A DNA stretch of 64,000 bases from Streptomyces pluripotens (lineage in GTDB: Bacteria > Actinomycetota > Actinomycetes > Streptomycetales > Streptomycetaceae). Of this stretch, positions 25,532 to 34,462 are shown piece after piece. Under the pieces are notes generated by a model, which was not told where the DNA came from, made no database searches, and saw only the letters and a list, made by a program, of their open reading frames with translations. The translations under genes and the position numbers were made by a program. Location of the stretch: the NCBI RefSeq assembly GCF_000802245.2, contig NZ_CP021080.1, forward strand, positions 1,426,001-1,490,000, written 5' to 3'. Every line of letters starts with the position of its first letter. Within the stretch, counting starts at the first letter, position 1.

Positions 25532-26965
25532 TCAACCCCCGCGCTGCGAGCGGGCCTTGAAAGCGGCCTTCCGGGCCTCCTTGGCCACCCTCTTGTCCGG
25601 GTGCAGCCGCCCCATCGCCTCCAGTACGTCCGCGGTGGCCGGGTGGTCCACCCGCCACGCCGCCGCGAAGAAACCGCTGTGCTGCTCGGCCAGCCCCTCG
25701 ACCAGTGCCTGGAGTTCCTCGGAGTTCCCCTCGGCCTGAAGCTGTGCTGCGACTGTGTCGACGGTCAGCCAGAACACCAGTTCCTCCGAGGGTGCCGGCA
25801 CTCCGGCGGCACCCCGTTCACTCAGCCACACCCGGGCGAGCCCGCCCAGCTCGGGATCGTCGAGGACGTCCCGCACCGCGGGCTCGGCCTCCTCGCCCAC
25901 CAATGACAGCGCCTGCTGACAGCGCAGTCGCCGTAGCGGAGCACCCGTGTCCGCGCCTCGTGCCGCGGTCAGCAACTCTTCTGCCGCCACCGGAGGTTCA
26001 CGGCGAGCGAGCCACTGCTCGGTCTCGGCCCAGGCGGCGGACTGACCGAAGTGCGCCATTCCATCGAGCAGCACGTCCGCCCCCTTGTCGGCGAGTTCAC
26101 CGACGGCGGGCGCCGCGAATCCAGCCTCCAGCAGCCGCGCCCGGAGTCCGTACACGCCGAGTGGAGTGAGCCGGACCATGCCGTAGCGGGAGACGTCGGC
26201 GTCGTCCACCGGCGCGGGTTCCCCGACGGAATCCCCGGTGTCCGCCATCAGGGCCTCGTCCACCGGCTGGTACTCCACGAGTCCGACCGGCTCCAGCATG
26301 CGGAACTGGTCATCGAGCCGCATCATCGCGTCGGAGACCTGTTCCAGGACGTCGTTGGTGGGTTCGCCCATGCCGTCGGGGACGATCATCGAGGCGGCGA
26401 GGGCGGGCAACGGTACCGGTTCGCCGGCGGGGACGTCTTCACTCACGGTCAGCAGATAGAGGTTGCCGAGGACACCGTCGAGGAACTCCGCCTCGGCCTC
26501 CTGGTCCCAGTCGAGTGACGAGAAATCGATCTCCCCCTCCTCGCCCAGGGTGTCAACCAGACCGTCCAGGTCGGGCACGCTCGCGTCGGCCAGCACAACC
26601 TCCAAGGCGGCGAGCCATACCTCGAGCACGTCGTGCGGGGAGCCACCGGTGAGCAGGGCGAGGTCCTCCCCCGCCCGTACGGTGCCGGCTTCCTCGTCCG
26701 CGATCTCGACCAGGCCTGCGTCCAGGGCGACCCGCCACGCTTCGCTCGCGTACGCGGCGGCGTCGGTGCCGGTCAGCCCGAGCAGTCCGGCGGCAGCCGG
26801 CAGCTGCTCCTCGACGAGCCCACCGCCGGCGTCCACACGGGTGTCGGGCCCGACCCAGCGGGCGAGGCGGGCAGCTCGGGAGAGCAGGGGCGTGGACAGC
26901 GCGGCGCGCGCCAGCTCCGCTTCGGGGTGCAGCCGCGCGGGCGGCAGGGGGGAGCTGTCTGACAT
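25532..26965 (-). CDS. Conserved protein of unknown function (477 aa)
   Basis: 477 aa from ATG 26965 with AGGAG 9 bases upstream. It is acidic and alanine/leucine-rich, without signal peptide or membrane span. The first 260 residues contain GGLVEEQLPAAAGLLGLTG and an acidic middle (LDWDQEAEAEFLDGVLGNLYL). From about residue 330 helical pairs with spaced leucines suggest HEAT-like repeats (LRRLRCQQALSLVGEEAEPA, PATADVLEAMGRLHPDKRVA). The C-terminus KEARKAAFKARSQRGG is basic. I recognise it only as a Streptomyces-type conserved protein; a role as helical scaffold is a guess. Confidence 0.8.
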   Translation of the reverse strand: MSDSSPLPPARLHPEAELARAALSTPLLSRAARLARWVGPDTRVDAGGGLVEEQLPAAAGLLGLTGTDAAAYASEAWRVALDAGLVEIADEEAGTVRAGEDLALLTGGSPHDVLEVWLAALEVVLADASVPDLDGLVDTLGEEGEIDFSSLDWDQEAEAEFLDGVLGNLYLLTVSEDVPAGEPVPLPALAASMIVPDGMGEPTNDVLEQVSDAMMRLDDQFRMLEPVGLVEYQPVDEALMADTGDSVGEPAPVDDADVSRYGMVRLTPLGVYGLRARLLEAGFAAPAVGELADKGADVLLDGMAHFGQSAAWAETEQWLARREPPVAAEELLTAARGADTGAPLRRLRCQQALSLVGEEAEPAVRDVLDDPELGGLARVWLSERGAAGVPAPSEELVFWLTVDTVAAQLQAEGNSEELQALVEGLAEQHSGFFAAAWRVDHPATADVLEAMGRLHPDKRVAKEARKAAFKARSQRGG

Positions 26966-27231
26966 CGGCTGGTTCTCCTCGGACCGTGAACGGACTCAGC
27001 CGCTCAGCCTAGACGGATTTACACCCATGCCGCCCGGTTCATCTCCTCGTCAGCTCCCGTACATGGCCGAAACCTTGACAACTCCCGCCCGTAGGCAGGA
27101 GATTGACGCGCGTAGAGGTTCGGGGGACAACTGTTCACTCGGCTCTACGCGTGTCACAGAGGGCTACCAACCCCGCACGCTCCCGTTCCACTCCTCGTCC
27201 CGGCGTTCACGCACGTCCCCGGAGGGATACC

Positions 27232-29058
27232 TTGCCGAGCAGGTCTTCTGCGCGCCTCGCCGCGCTCACCGTCGCCGCTGTCTGCAGCGCGGCGTCCACC
27301 GTCGTCCTCACCTCGCCCGCGCACGCCGACTCGGTGCGCATCCATGACATCCAGGGCACGACCCGAATATCGCCGCTGGCCGGGCAGAACGTGACCGACG
27401 TCCCCGGCATCGTCACGGCCACGCGCACCTACGGCTCCTCCAAGGGCTTCTGGTTGCAGGATCCGAACCCGGACGACAACCCGGCGACCAGTGAAGGCGT
27501 GTTCGTCTACACCGGCTCCAAGCCGAAGGTCGCGGTCGGCGACTCGGTGACGGTGTCCGGCAGGGTCTCCGAGTACGTCCCGGGCGGCACTTCCTCCGGC
27601 AACCAGTCAGTAACGGAGATCACCAGACCGGCCGTCACCACCGTCTCCACGGGCAACGCGGTCCCGGCACCGGTGGTCATCGACAGGAACTCGGTGCCGG
27701 ACGCCTACGCCCCGCAGGGCGACACCGCCGCCAGCGGCTCGATCAACGGGCTGCCGCTGGAACCGTCCACGTACGCCCTGGACTACTTCGAGTCCCTGGA
27801 GGGCATGAACGTCCAGGTCGCCGACGCCCGCGTGGTCACCGCGAGCAACCGCTACAGCGAGCTGTGGGTCACGGTGAAGCCGTGGGAGCACCGCAACCGC
27901 CGCGGCGGCACGGTCTACGGCTCCTACAACTCCCAGAACACCGGTCGGCTGCAGATCCAGTCGCTGGGCTCCACCGCCGACTTCCCGAAGGCGAACGTCG
28001 GCGACACCCTCCAGGGCGCCACCACCGGCCCGCTGGACTACAACCAGTTCGGCGGCTACACCCTGGTCGCGAACGAACTCGGCTCGCTCAAGAGCGGCGG
28101 GCTGAAGCGGGAGACCACCAAAAAGCAGAGCTGCCGCCAGCTGGCGGTGGCGACGTACAACGTCGAGAACCTCGACCCGTCCGACGACACCTTCGACGCG
28201 CACGCCGCCGCGATCGTGAACAACCTGCAGTCGCCGGACATCCTGTCCCTGGAGGAGATCCAGGACAACAACGGCGCCACGAACGACGGCACGGTTGACG
28301 CGAGCGCGACCGTGAACAAACTGATCGACGCGATCGTCGCGGCCGGCGGCCCGAAGTACGACTGGCGCTCGATCAACCCGGTCAACGACCAGGACGGCGG
28401 CCAGCCCGGCGGCAACATCCGCAACGTGTTCCTGTTCAACCCGAAGCGAGTGTCCTTCGTGGACCGTCCGGGCGGCGACTCCACCACCTCGGTCGGCGTC
28501 ACCAAGGTGCGCGGCAAGGCCGCTCTGACGGTCTCCCCCGGCCGCATCGATCCGACGAACGCGGCCTGGGAGGACAGCCGCAAGCCGCTGGCCGGCGAAT
28601 TCCGCTTCCACGGCAAGACGGTCTTCGTGATCTCCAACCACCTCGACTCCAAGGGCGGTGACCAGAGCCTGACCTCGCAGTACCAGCCGCCGGTACGCAA
28701 GTCGGAGATCCAGCGCCACGCACAGGCGACCGAGGTGAACGCCTTCGTCAAGGACATCTTGTCGGTCCAGAAGAACGCGCGCGTCATCGCGCTCGGCGAC
28801 ATGAACGACTTCGAGTTCTCCGAGACCGCGAAGATCCTCGAAGGGCACGGCGAACTGTGGTCAGCCATCAAGTCGCTGCCCAGGAGTGAGCGTTACACCT
28901 ACGACTACCAGGGCAACGAGCAGGTCCTGGACCAAATCCTGGTCAGCCCGGCGATCCGGCACCACGGCCACCTCAAGTACGACAGCGTGCACATCAACTC
29001 GGAGTTCAACGACCAGATCAGCGACCACGATCCGCAGGTGCTGCGGTTCCGGCCGTAG
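27232..29058 (+). CDS. Secreted endonuclease/exonuclease/phosphatase-family protein
   Basis: 608 aa from TTG 27232; GGAGGG 5 bases upstream selects it over in-frame starts from 27103. Signal peptide SARLAALTVAAVCSAASTVV to AHA. Residues about 35-125 form an OB-like domain (RIHDIQGTTRISPLAGQ, VGDSVTVSGRVSEY) seen in extracellular nucleases. From about 285 the EEP domain follows: VATYNVENLDPSDD, LEEIQDNNG with the metal glutamate, VISNHLDSKGGD, IALGDMNDFEFS and SDHDPQVLRF with the catalytic histidine. Likely an extracellular nuclease that frees phosphate and nucleotides. It ends at a strong hairpin. Confidence 0.92.
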   Translation: MPSRSSARLAALTVAAVCSAASTVVLTSPAHADSVRIHDIQGTTRISPLAGQNVTDVPGIVTATRTYGSSKGFWLQDPNPDDNPATSEGVFVYTGSKPKVAVGDSVTVSGRVSEYVPGGTSSGNQSVTEITRPAVTTVSTGNAVPAPVVIDRNSVPDAYAPQGDTAASGSINGLPLEPSTYALDYFESLEGMNVQVADARVVTASNRYSELWVTVKPWEHRNRRGGTVYGSYNSQNTGRLQIQSLGSTADFPKANVGDTLQGATTGPLDYNQFGGYTLVANELGSLKSGGLKRETTKKQSCRQLAVATYNVENLDPSDDTFDAHAAAIVNNLQSPDILSLEEIQDNNGATNDGTVDASATVNKLIDAIVAAGGPKYDWRSINPVNDQDGGQPGGNIRNVFLFNPKRVSFVDRPGGDSTTSVGVTKVRGKAALTVSPGRIDPTNAAWEDSRKPLAGEFRFHGKTVFVISNHLDSKGGDQSLTSQYQPPVRKSEIQRHAQATEVNAFVKDILSVQKNARVIALGDMNDFEFSETAKILEGHGELWSAIKSLPRSERYTYDYQGNEQVLDQILVSPAIRHHGHLKYDSVHINSEFNDQISDHDPQVLRFRP

Positions 29059-29073
29059 GCCCGCGCCCGGTCC

Positions 29074-29106
29074 GGGGCCGGCTGGACACTCGATTCAGCC
29101 GGCCCC
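29074..29106. terminator. Hairpin GGGGCCGGCTG / CAGCCGGCCCC
   Basis: A perfect 11-bp stem with an 11-base loop, 16 bases after the nuclease stop and facing the convergent gene that ends at 29130. Confidence 0.82.
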
Positions 29107-29129
29107 ACCGGCCCGCGCCCCATCCGCGG

Positions 29130-29630
29130 TCAGTGGTGTCGGTGGCGTAGGACACCCATGGTGACAACGGCGGCGCCCGCGGCGCCCACGGCCATCAGGG
29201 GACGCGGATGGCGGAGCGCGGCCCGGGTGAGACTGCGCACAGGCTGCGGGGCGTGCTGCTCGACGACGTGTCCGGCGCCCTGTACGGCGTGTCCGGCCTG
29301 CGCCACCGTGCTCTGTGCCGCATGGCCGGCCCTGGCGGCGCCGCCCCGGACTGCATGTCCCGCCCTGGTGGCCGTGCCCTGCACCGCGTGACCGGCTTTG
29401 GCCACCCCGTCCTGCACCGCGTGTCCCGTGCCAGCCGCCCGCAACTGTACGGTCATGGCTCCGGCCTTGTCCCTCACGTCAGCGGCCCTGGCCAGCGCCC
29501 GGGATGTCACGTCCGCCCTGCCCATCAGCTGGGCAACCGTGTCACCGAGCCGGCTCCTGGTCCGCTCGATCTGCTGCCGCAGTTCGTCGGGGCCCTTGGC
29601 ACCCGAACCGTGCGGGGTCCTGTGTGTCAT
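29130..29630 (-). CDS. DUF3618-domain protein with five 11-residue repeats and C-terminal membrane span
   Basis: 166 aa from ATG 29630, with GGGAAAGGG about 7 bases upstream. The N-terminus DELRQQIERTRSRLGDTVAQ is the DUF3618 helix. Residues about 75-130 are a run of five undecapeptides with the core GHAVQ or a near variant, so a histidine recurs every 11 residues on one helix face. A hydrophobic span (PLMAVGAAGAAVVTMGVL) and RHRHH tail end the protein. DUF3618 proteins are small membrane-associated proteins of unknown role. The repeat is likely an amphipathic helix lying on the membrane. Confidence 0.85.
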   Translation of the reverse strand: MTHRTPHGSGAKGPDELRQQIERTRSRLGDTVAQLMGRADVTSRALARAADVRDKAGAMTVQLRAAGTGHAVQDGVAKAGHAVQGTATRAGHAVRGGAARAGHAAQSTVAQAGHAVQGAGHVVEQHAPQPVRSLTRAALRHPRPLMAVGAAGAAVVTMGVLRHRHH

Positions 29631-29817
29631 CGCCGTGCCCTTTCCCTGATCACGTCCCGCCTGAGGGTCTGCCGGGCGAGCCATTCGGCGGCCCGGATGC
29701 CGAGTTCGCCCGTGCAGCGGTGCCCTTCACCCGGGGCCGTGCCTGCCAGGTGACGGTCACGGTGTTCCGTCCCTTCTGCGCGCGAAGCATCCAGGCACCA
29801 CCCGGCCCCGGAGCCCC

Positions 29818-30516
29818 TCAGCCGTCTTCTCCTTCCCCACCACCGCGCTCCCCCAGGCGCGTGAGTTGGGTCTGGAACCAGTCCAGGCGCGCCTGCAACA
29901 GAGCGGCTTCCGCGGCGAGTTCCGGTACACCCGGCTCGGCGCCGGCCGCCGGCTGGGCAGTCGGGGCAGGACCCGTGCCGCCACCTCCCGCCACCACCTG
30001 CAGCCCCTCCCCGGCCAGCCGGGCGAATCCGGCGAGCGGGACGGAGGTGGGCCCGTGCCCGCACCTCGTGCAGACGGGGACCAGGGCCCGCCAGCCGGGT
30101 CTGCCCCAGCCGGCGTCGGCGAGCGCGACGGCGGAGCCTCCACAGGTGCACGGCCCCACCGTCGCCGCGCGCACCCGCTGCCGGGCGTAACGGAAGCCGC
30201 GCTCGAATCGGATGTAGGCGCCGAGCACGGAGACCTGGAGCAGGGCCGCCATGCGGTGCTCGGCGGTGCACAACAGGGCCGCAGCGGCCGTACGGTCGTG
30301 GACGCAGTAGAAGCCGCAGTCACACAGACGCGCAGGCGGGCGATGCCTACGACCGTAGAGGCAGCAGGCGTTGTCAAGCACGCCGTACGGCAGCGCACCG
30401 CCCAGCGAGACACCGGCGAACCCGGCCCTGATGCCGTCCTGGGACAGCATCAGGTGAGCGATCTTGTATCCGGTCGGCGGCTCCGTCGGGCGTTCCGCGG
30501 GGAGCCGCAGCCTCAT
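29818..30516 (-). CDS. Cysteine-rich conserved protein of unknown function
   Basis: 232 aa from ATG 30516, overlapping the upstream small gene by ATGA. Cysteines are paired and spaced: NACCLYG, then LCDCGFYCVHD, LLCTAEH, and later GPCTCGGSA with PVCTRCGHG. The last two form a plausible zinc ribbon or knuckle. The C-terminus (about 195-225) is helical and probably coiled (ELAAEAALLQARLDWFQTQL). There is no signal peptide. I do not recognise a named family; a metal-binding cytoplasmic protein is the safest reading. Strong third-position GC supports it as a real gene. Confidence 0.8.
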   Translation of the reverse strand: MRLRLPAERPTEPPTGYKIAHLMLSQDGIRAGFAGVSLGGALPYGVLDNACCLYGRRHRPPARLCDCGFYCVHDRTAAAALLCTAEHRMAALLQVSVLGAYIRFERGFRYARQRVRAATVGPCTCGGSAVALADAGWGRPGWRALVPVCTRCGHGPTSVPLAGFARLAGEGLQVVAGGGGTGPAPTAQPAAGAEPGVPELAAEAALLQARLDWFQTQLTRLGERGGGEGEDG

Positions 30517-30671
30517 CGGACGGCCGGAACCTCTTCGCGGGCCGACTCGGCCGGTTCAGCGGGTTCGGCCGGCCCGGTGTGGACGATCTCCTCGGGGACC
30601 TGCGCTTCTTCTTCGTGGACGAGCGGCCGCTCTTCGGCGACCCCGGTGGCCAGTGCCTTGCCTAGCTTCAT
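30513..30671 (-). CDS. Small acidic protein (52 aa), coupled to the cysteine-rich protein
   Basis: ATG 30671 has GGGAGG 5 bases upstream, one of the best ribosome sites in the window. The sequence is MKLGKALATGVAEERPLVHE followed by a Glu/Pro/Ala-rich stretch with repeated AEP units. Its stop overlaps the start of the next gene (ATGA), so the two are translationally coupled. Function unknown. Confidence 0.75.
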   Translation of the reverse strand: MKLGKALATGVAEERPLVHEEEAQVPEEIVHTGPAEPAEPAESAREEVPAVR

Positions 30672-30838
30672 GGCGCCTCCCATGACCTGAGGTCGGTACC
30701 CCTCCTGCCATAGTGACGCATTACGCACCAAGGTGGACACAGGGCCTTCGATCACCCTCGGACGCATCAGCAGAACTTATCGATACCCCATAGAAAAATT
30801 AAGTAGAGCTATACCAATCTGGTGTCGAGACTGCTTCC

Positions 30839-31756
30839 ATGACGAGCACACGCAAGCCCGCACCACCCTTCGGTCGCACGCTCTGCGCCATGATCACGCC
30901 CTTCACTGAGGCCGGCGCTCTGGATCTGGACGGGGCCCAGAACCTGGCGGCGCGGCTGGTGACGCAGGGCTGTGACGGCCTGGTCCTCAGCGGCACCACG
31001 GGCGAGTCGCCCACCACCACGGACACCGAGAAGACAGCGCTGATCGCGGCCGTCCGGGCGGCGGTGGACGACCGGACCACGCTCGTCGCGGGCGTGGGTA
31101 CGTCCGACACCCGGCACACGGTCGAACGGGCCCTCGCGGCCGGCGAGGCGGGCGCCAACGGCGTCCTGGTGGTGACGCCGTACTACAGCAGGCCGCCGCA
31201 GGAGGCCGTGGCCGCCCACTTCCTCGCCGTCGCCGACGCGAGCACCCTGCCGGTGATGGTCTACGACATTCCGGGCCGCACCGGCACCCGGATCGAACCG
31301 GACACGATGATCCGTCTCGCGGAACACCCGCGGGTCGTGGCCGTCAAGGACTGTTCCTACGATTTCCTCGGCACCCAACGGGTGCTCGCGCACACGGAGC
31401 TGGCGTACTACGCGGGGTGCGATGAGCACGTGCTCCCCCTGTACGCGGTCGGCGCGGCCGGCTGCGTGAGTACGGTCGCGAACGCCGTACCCGGTCACAT
31501 CGCCGCGATCCTCGACGCCTTCGACCGTGGCGACACCGCCCAGGCGGCCGAACTGCAGCTGAAGGCAACGCCATTGATCGGGGCAATGACGGAGGCCGGG
31601 CTGCCGGGCACGGTCACCGCGAAGGCCCTGCTGTCCCGGCTCGGGCTGCCCGCCGGCCCGGTGCGCGCACCCTTGCTGCCCGCCGGGCAGGAGGCGGCCG
31701 ACGAGCTGCTGGCGCACTACGAGCGGCTGGCGGCGGACCCACCCGCCCTGCCCTGA
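30839..31756 (+). CDS. dapA: 4-hydroxy-tetrahydrodipicolinate synthase
   Basis: 305 aa from ATG 30839. Condenses pyruvate with aspartate semialdehyde in lysine and diaminopimelate synthesis. Diagnostic blocks: LSGTTGESPTTTDTEK (the TT pair of the active site), VVTPYYSRPPQ, VMVYDIPGRTGT with the catalytic tyrosine, and VVAVKDCSYDF with the Schiff-base lysine. KDG dehydratase relatives lack the GTTGESPTT block. Streptomyces often has two dapA copies; this one faces dapD. No ribosome site precedes the ATG, so the message may be leaderless or start at a weak site. Confidence 0.95.
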   Translation: MTSTRKPAPPFGRTLCAMITPFTEAGALDLDGAQNLAARLVTQGCDGLVLSGTTGESPTTTDTEKTALIAAVRAAVDDRTTLVAGVGTSDTRHTVERALAAGEAGANGVLVVTPYYSRPPQEAVAAHFLAVADASTLPVMVYDIPGRTGTRIEPDTMIRLAEHPRVVAVKDCSYDFLGTQRVLAHTELAYYAGCDEHVLPLYAVGAAGCVSTVANAVPGHIAAILDAFDRGDTAQAAELQLKATPLIGAMTEAGLPGTVTAKALLSRLGLPAGPVRAPLLPAGQEAADELLAHYERLAADPPALP

Positions 31757-31798
31757 TCACCGCTCACGGCCGCGGCGGCCCCGTGAACCTGGCGGAAG

Positions 31799-31821
31799 GG
31801 CGGTCACCGGTGACGACCGCC
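31799..31821. terminator. Hairpin between convergent dapA and dapD
   Basis: GGCGGTCACC pairs with GGTGAC-G-ACCGCC, with one bulged G. The stem lies 43 bases after dapA and 73 bases before the dapD stop. Confidence 0.6.
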
Positions 31822-31893
31822 GTTCACCGTCGGCAACTCGGCAGCAGGCCGAGGCGGGGTCCGTGGGCAGCCGCAGGTCACGGCCGCCGTCCG

Positions 31894-32880
31894 TCAGTTG
31901 TGGCTGTGCAGGATGTCGTTCAGGCCACCCCAGACCGCGTTGTTCGGACGGGCCTCGACCACACCGGTGACCGAGTTGCGGCGGAAGAGGATGTTGGAGG
32001 CACCGTTCAGCTCGCGGGCCTTGACGATCTGCCCGTCGGGCATGGTGACCCGGGTACCCGCGGTGATGTACAGGCCGGCCTCGACCACGCACTCGTCGCC
32101 GAGCGCGATACCGACGCCCGCCTCGGCGCCGATCAGGCAGCGCTCACCGATGGAGATGATCACGTTGCCACCACCGGACAGGGTGCCCATGGTGGACGCG
32201 CCGCCGCCGATGTCCGAGCCGTCGCCGACCACGACACCCGCGGAGATCCGGCCCTCGACCATGGAGGTGCCGAGGGTGCCGGCGTTGAAGTTGACGAATC
32301 CCTCGTGCATGACCGTGGTGCCCGCGGCGAGGTGCGCGCCCAACCGGACCCGGTCGGCGTCGGCGATGCGCACGCCCTTGGGGACGACGTAGTCCGTCAT
32401 GCGCGGGAACTTGTCGATCGACGTCACCTGCAGGTGCAGGCCTTCGGAGCGGGCGTTCAGCCGCACCTTCTCGATGTCGTCCACGGCGACCGGGCCCAGC
32501 GAGGTCCAGGCGACGTTGGCGAGGTGGCCGAAGACGCCGTCCAGGCTCTGTCCGTGCGGCTTGACCAGTCGGTGCGAGAGCAGGTGCAGACGGAGGTAGG
32601 CGTCGTGCGCGTCGATCGGCTTCTCGTCCAGGGAGGCGATGACCGTGCGCACCGCGACCACCTCGACGCCCCGGCGGCTGTCCGGGCCGATCGCCGCGGA
32701 CGCGCCGCTGCCCAGCAGTTCTACCGCCTGCTCAGCGGTCAGCCGCTCGGTGCCGGCCGGACCGGGCTCCGCGACCAGTTCGGGAGCCGGGAACCAGGTG
32801 TCGAGAACGGAACCGTCGGAGGCGATCGTGGCGAGGCCGGCGGCAACGGCGCCGGTGACACGGGAAGCAGAGTCGGTCAT
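31894..32880 (-). CDS. dapD: 2,3,4,5-tetrahydropyridine-2,6-dicarboxylate N-succinyltransferase
   Basis: 328 aa from ATG 32880, the actinobacterial DapD length. Succinyl-CoA dependent step of diaminopimelate synthesis. The C-terminal half is a left-handed beta-helix of hexapeptide repeats ([59 protein letters not shown]). The N-terminal [20 protein letters not shown] region is typical of the trimeric actinobacterial enzyme. It supplies both lysine and peptidoglycan. Convergent with dapA. Confidence 0.96.
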   Translation of the reverse strand: MTDSASRVTGAVAAGLATIASDGSVLDTWFPAPELVAEPGPAGTERLTAEQAVELLGSGASAAIGPDSRRGVEVVAVRTVIASLDEKPIDAHDAYLRLHLLSHRLVKPHGQSLDGVFGHLANVAWTSLGPVAVDDIEKVRLNARSEGLHLQVTSIDKFPRMTDYVVPKGVRIADADRVRLGAHLAAGTTVMHEGFVNFNAGTLGTSMVEGRISAGVVVGDGSDIGGGASTMGTLSGGGNVIISIGERCLIGAEAGVGIALGDECVVEAGLYITAGTRVTMPDGQIVKARELNGASNILFRRNSVTGVVEARPNNAVWGGLNDILHSHN

Positions 32881-33088
32881 GGGAGAAAACCTAACGTGGG
32901 TGGGGTCACCGAAGCCAACCGATCCCAGGCCGTCTCGCCTGCCGGTCGAACGCGCCGGTCAGGGCGTCACCCTGACCGGCGCGTCTCGCGGGTGTGCGCC
33001 CGGACGACCACCACCCGGGTACATACGCGAGGCCCACCGCGAGACCGATGGTGTCCGCCGGGACGCCGCCGGCGTCCACGACACCGGT

Positions 33089-33412
33089 TCAGTGCGGCGC
33101 CCCGCCCAGGTTCAGGACCACGACCCCAGTGATGATCAGCAGGATCCCGGCGAGCCTGGTCGTGCTCATTCCCTCCCCGAACAGCAGCAGACCGAGGACG
33201 GCCACAGCCGCTGTGCCCGCACCGGACCAGATCGCGTACGCCGTCCCGATCTGCACGGTCTTCAGCGTGCGGGCAAGCAGCACGAAGGAGACGAGGTAGC
33301 CCACGGCCGTCACGAGCGAGGGCCAGAGCCTGCTGAATCCAAAGCTGTACTTCATCGCCGTCGTCGCGGTGACCTCGGCGGCAATGGCGCCGACGAGCAA
33401 CAAGTAGCCCAT
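33089..33412 (-). CDS. Small multidrug resistance (SMR/EmrE-QacE) efflux protein
   Basis: 107 aa from ATG 33412. Four membrane spans; the first contains the essential glutamate (LLLVGAIAAEVTATTAMKYS). GTAYAIWSGAGTAAVAVLG and TRLAGILLIITGVVVLNLGG are SMR hallmarks. It exports cationic compounds by proton exchange. An in-frame TTG at 33430 would put a perfect palindrome into the coding sequence, and no ribosome site precedes ATG 33412, so a leaderless transcript is likely. No TetR gene is adjacent. Confidence 0.93.
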   Translation of the reverse strand: MGYLLLVGAIAAEVTATTAMKYSFGFSRLWPSLVTAVGYLVSFVLLARTLKTVQIGTAYAIWSGAGTAAVAVLGLLLFGEGMSTTRLAGILLIITGVVVLNLGGAPH

Positions 33413-33428
33413 GTGTACGAGCGTACAC
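33413..33428. promoter_or_regulatory. 16-bp palindrome GTGTACG-AG-CGTACAC abutting the SMR start
   Basis: Perfect 7-bp arms with a 2-base centre, ending one base before the ATG at 33412. On the coding strand it contains TACGCT, a TAnnnT -10 element, 7 bases before the ATG. The layout fits a TetR-type operator covering the -10 of a leaderless promoter. Confidence 0.75.
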
Positions 33429-33609
33429 AACGAGGCTCGCGGGCGTGCGCGAACTGAAAATCCGCCTTTCGTGGCATGCGCTCACGGAAACACCCTCCGG
33501 CCGCCCCCGGCTCCATTACTGTGCGGCCCCACGGCATCACGTCTGCCTCACGTTTTGTTCACCCGACCCTCACGCCCCCGGCTCCCCGGGCGGCGGCGGA
33601 GAACCACGT

Positions 33610-34422
33610 ATGCCTGAAAACACCCCCCGCTCCCCACAGCACGAGTCCCGGGACAGAGGCTGGACGCCTGACGGCACCGGGGCCCTTCCAACCCGGAAGC
33701 TCTGGGCCGGCGCCCTGGCCCTGGCAGCCGTCGCCGCCGGGCTGGCCGCGGCTGCTCTGCACGACAGGGGCCCCGGACCGAAGGCGGCCCCGGCCGCGGC
33801 CGGAACACCGACGGACGACGGCTCCGGCACGCCTTCCTCCGCCTCATCGCCGTCAGGCACGGCCGCCCCGCCGAAGGGCCGGAACGGCATACCCTCGCCC
33901 GTGTCTCGTACGGGGGCCGCCTCCCGCGTCGCAGGCACCGGCGAGCCGCGACCCGACGCCTCCAAGGCCGCAGCGCAACAGGGAACTTCCTCGAATCCGG
34001 CCGCACTTCACCGGTCCGTCCGCTCCCTCAACCGCCCCGACCGCTACTGGCAGACCAACGGCGGCGACCTGAAGCTCGGTCCGGCCACCTCACCCGCCGC
34101 CCGCAGCGCGGCCACCTTCAGTCTGGTCAAGGGCCTGGCGAAGAGCGGCTGCTACTCGTTCGAAACGGCGGACGGCGACTACCTGCGCCACCGGAACGGC
34201 CTGCTGCACGCCGAACACGACGACGGCTCACGGCTGTTCGAGCAGGACGCCACCTTCTGCCCACGTCCGTCCTCCTTCACCGGAGCGACCATGCTGGAGT
34301 CGCTCAACCGGCCCGGCCGCTTTCTGCGCCACCAGGATTCCCGGCTGGTTCTGGATCCGTACCAGAACACCGACCTCTACCGGGCCGACTCGGCGTTCCT
34401 CCTGGTCGACGGGCTCGCCTGA
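33610..34422 (+). CDS. Membrane-anchored AbfB-domain (carbohydrate-binding) protein
   Basis: 270 aa from ATG 33610 with GGAG 9 bases upstream. A cytoplasmic stretch of about 33 residues (PENTPRSPQHESRDRGWTPD) is followed by one membrane span (LWAGALALAAVAAGLAAAAL) and a Pro/Ser/Thr/Ala linker to about residue 125. The end is an AbfB domain (about 128-268) recognisable by SLNRPDRYW, FSLVKGLAKSGCYSFETADG, DYLRHRNGLLHAEHDDGSRL and SLNRPGRFLRHQD. AbfB binds arabinofuranose side chains, usually attached to a glycosidase. Here no catalytic domain is present, so it is a stand-alone surface lectin-like protein. Confidence 0.88.
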   Translation: MPENTPRSPQHESRDRGWTPDGTGALPTRKLWAGALALAAVAAGLAAAALHDRGPGPKAAPAAAGTPTDDGSGTPSSASSPSGTAAPPKGRNGIPSPVSRTGAASRVAGTGEPRPDASKAAAQQGTSSNPAALHRSVRSLNRPDRYWQTNGGDLKLGPATSPAARSAATFSLVKGLAKSGCYSFETADGDYLRHRNGLLHAEHDDGSRLFEQDATFCPRPSSFTGATMLESLNRPGRFLRHQDSRLVLDPYQNTDLYRADSAFLLVDGLA

Positions 34423-34462
34423 GCACCCGGGAGGTCCGGGCGCCCGGAGCCCCAGGCGTACG

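Noticed and set aside
30839..31756. DapA-family gene as 5-keto-4-deoxyglucarate dehydratase completing the aldarate pathway
   Set aside because: The GTTGESPTT and YDIPGRTGT blocks and the catalytic tyrosine context are those of true dihydrodipicolinate synthase, and the gene faces dapD.
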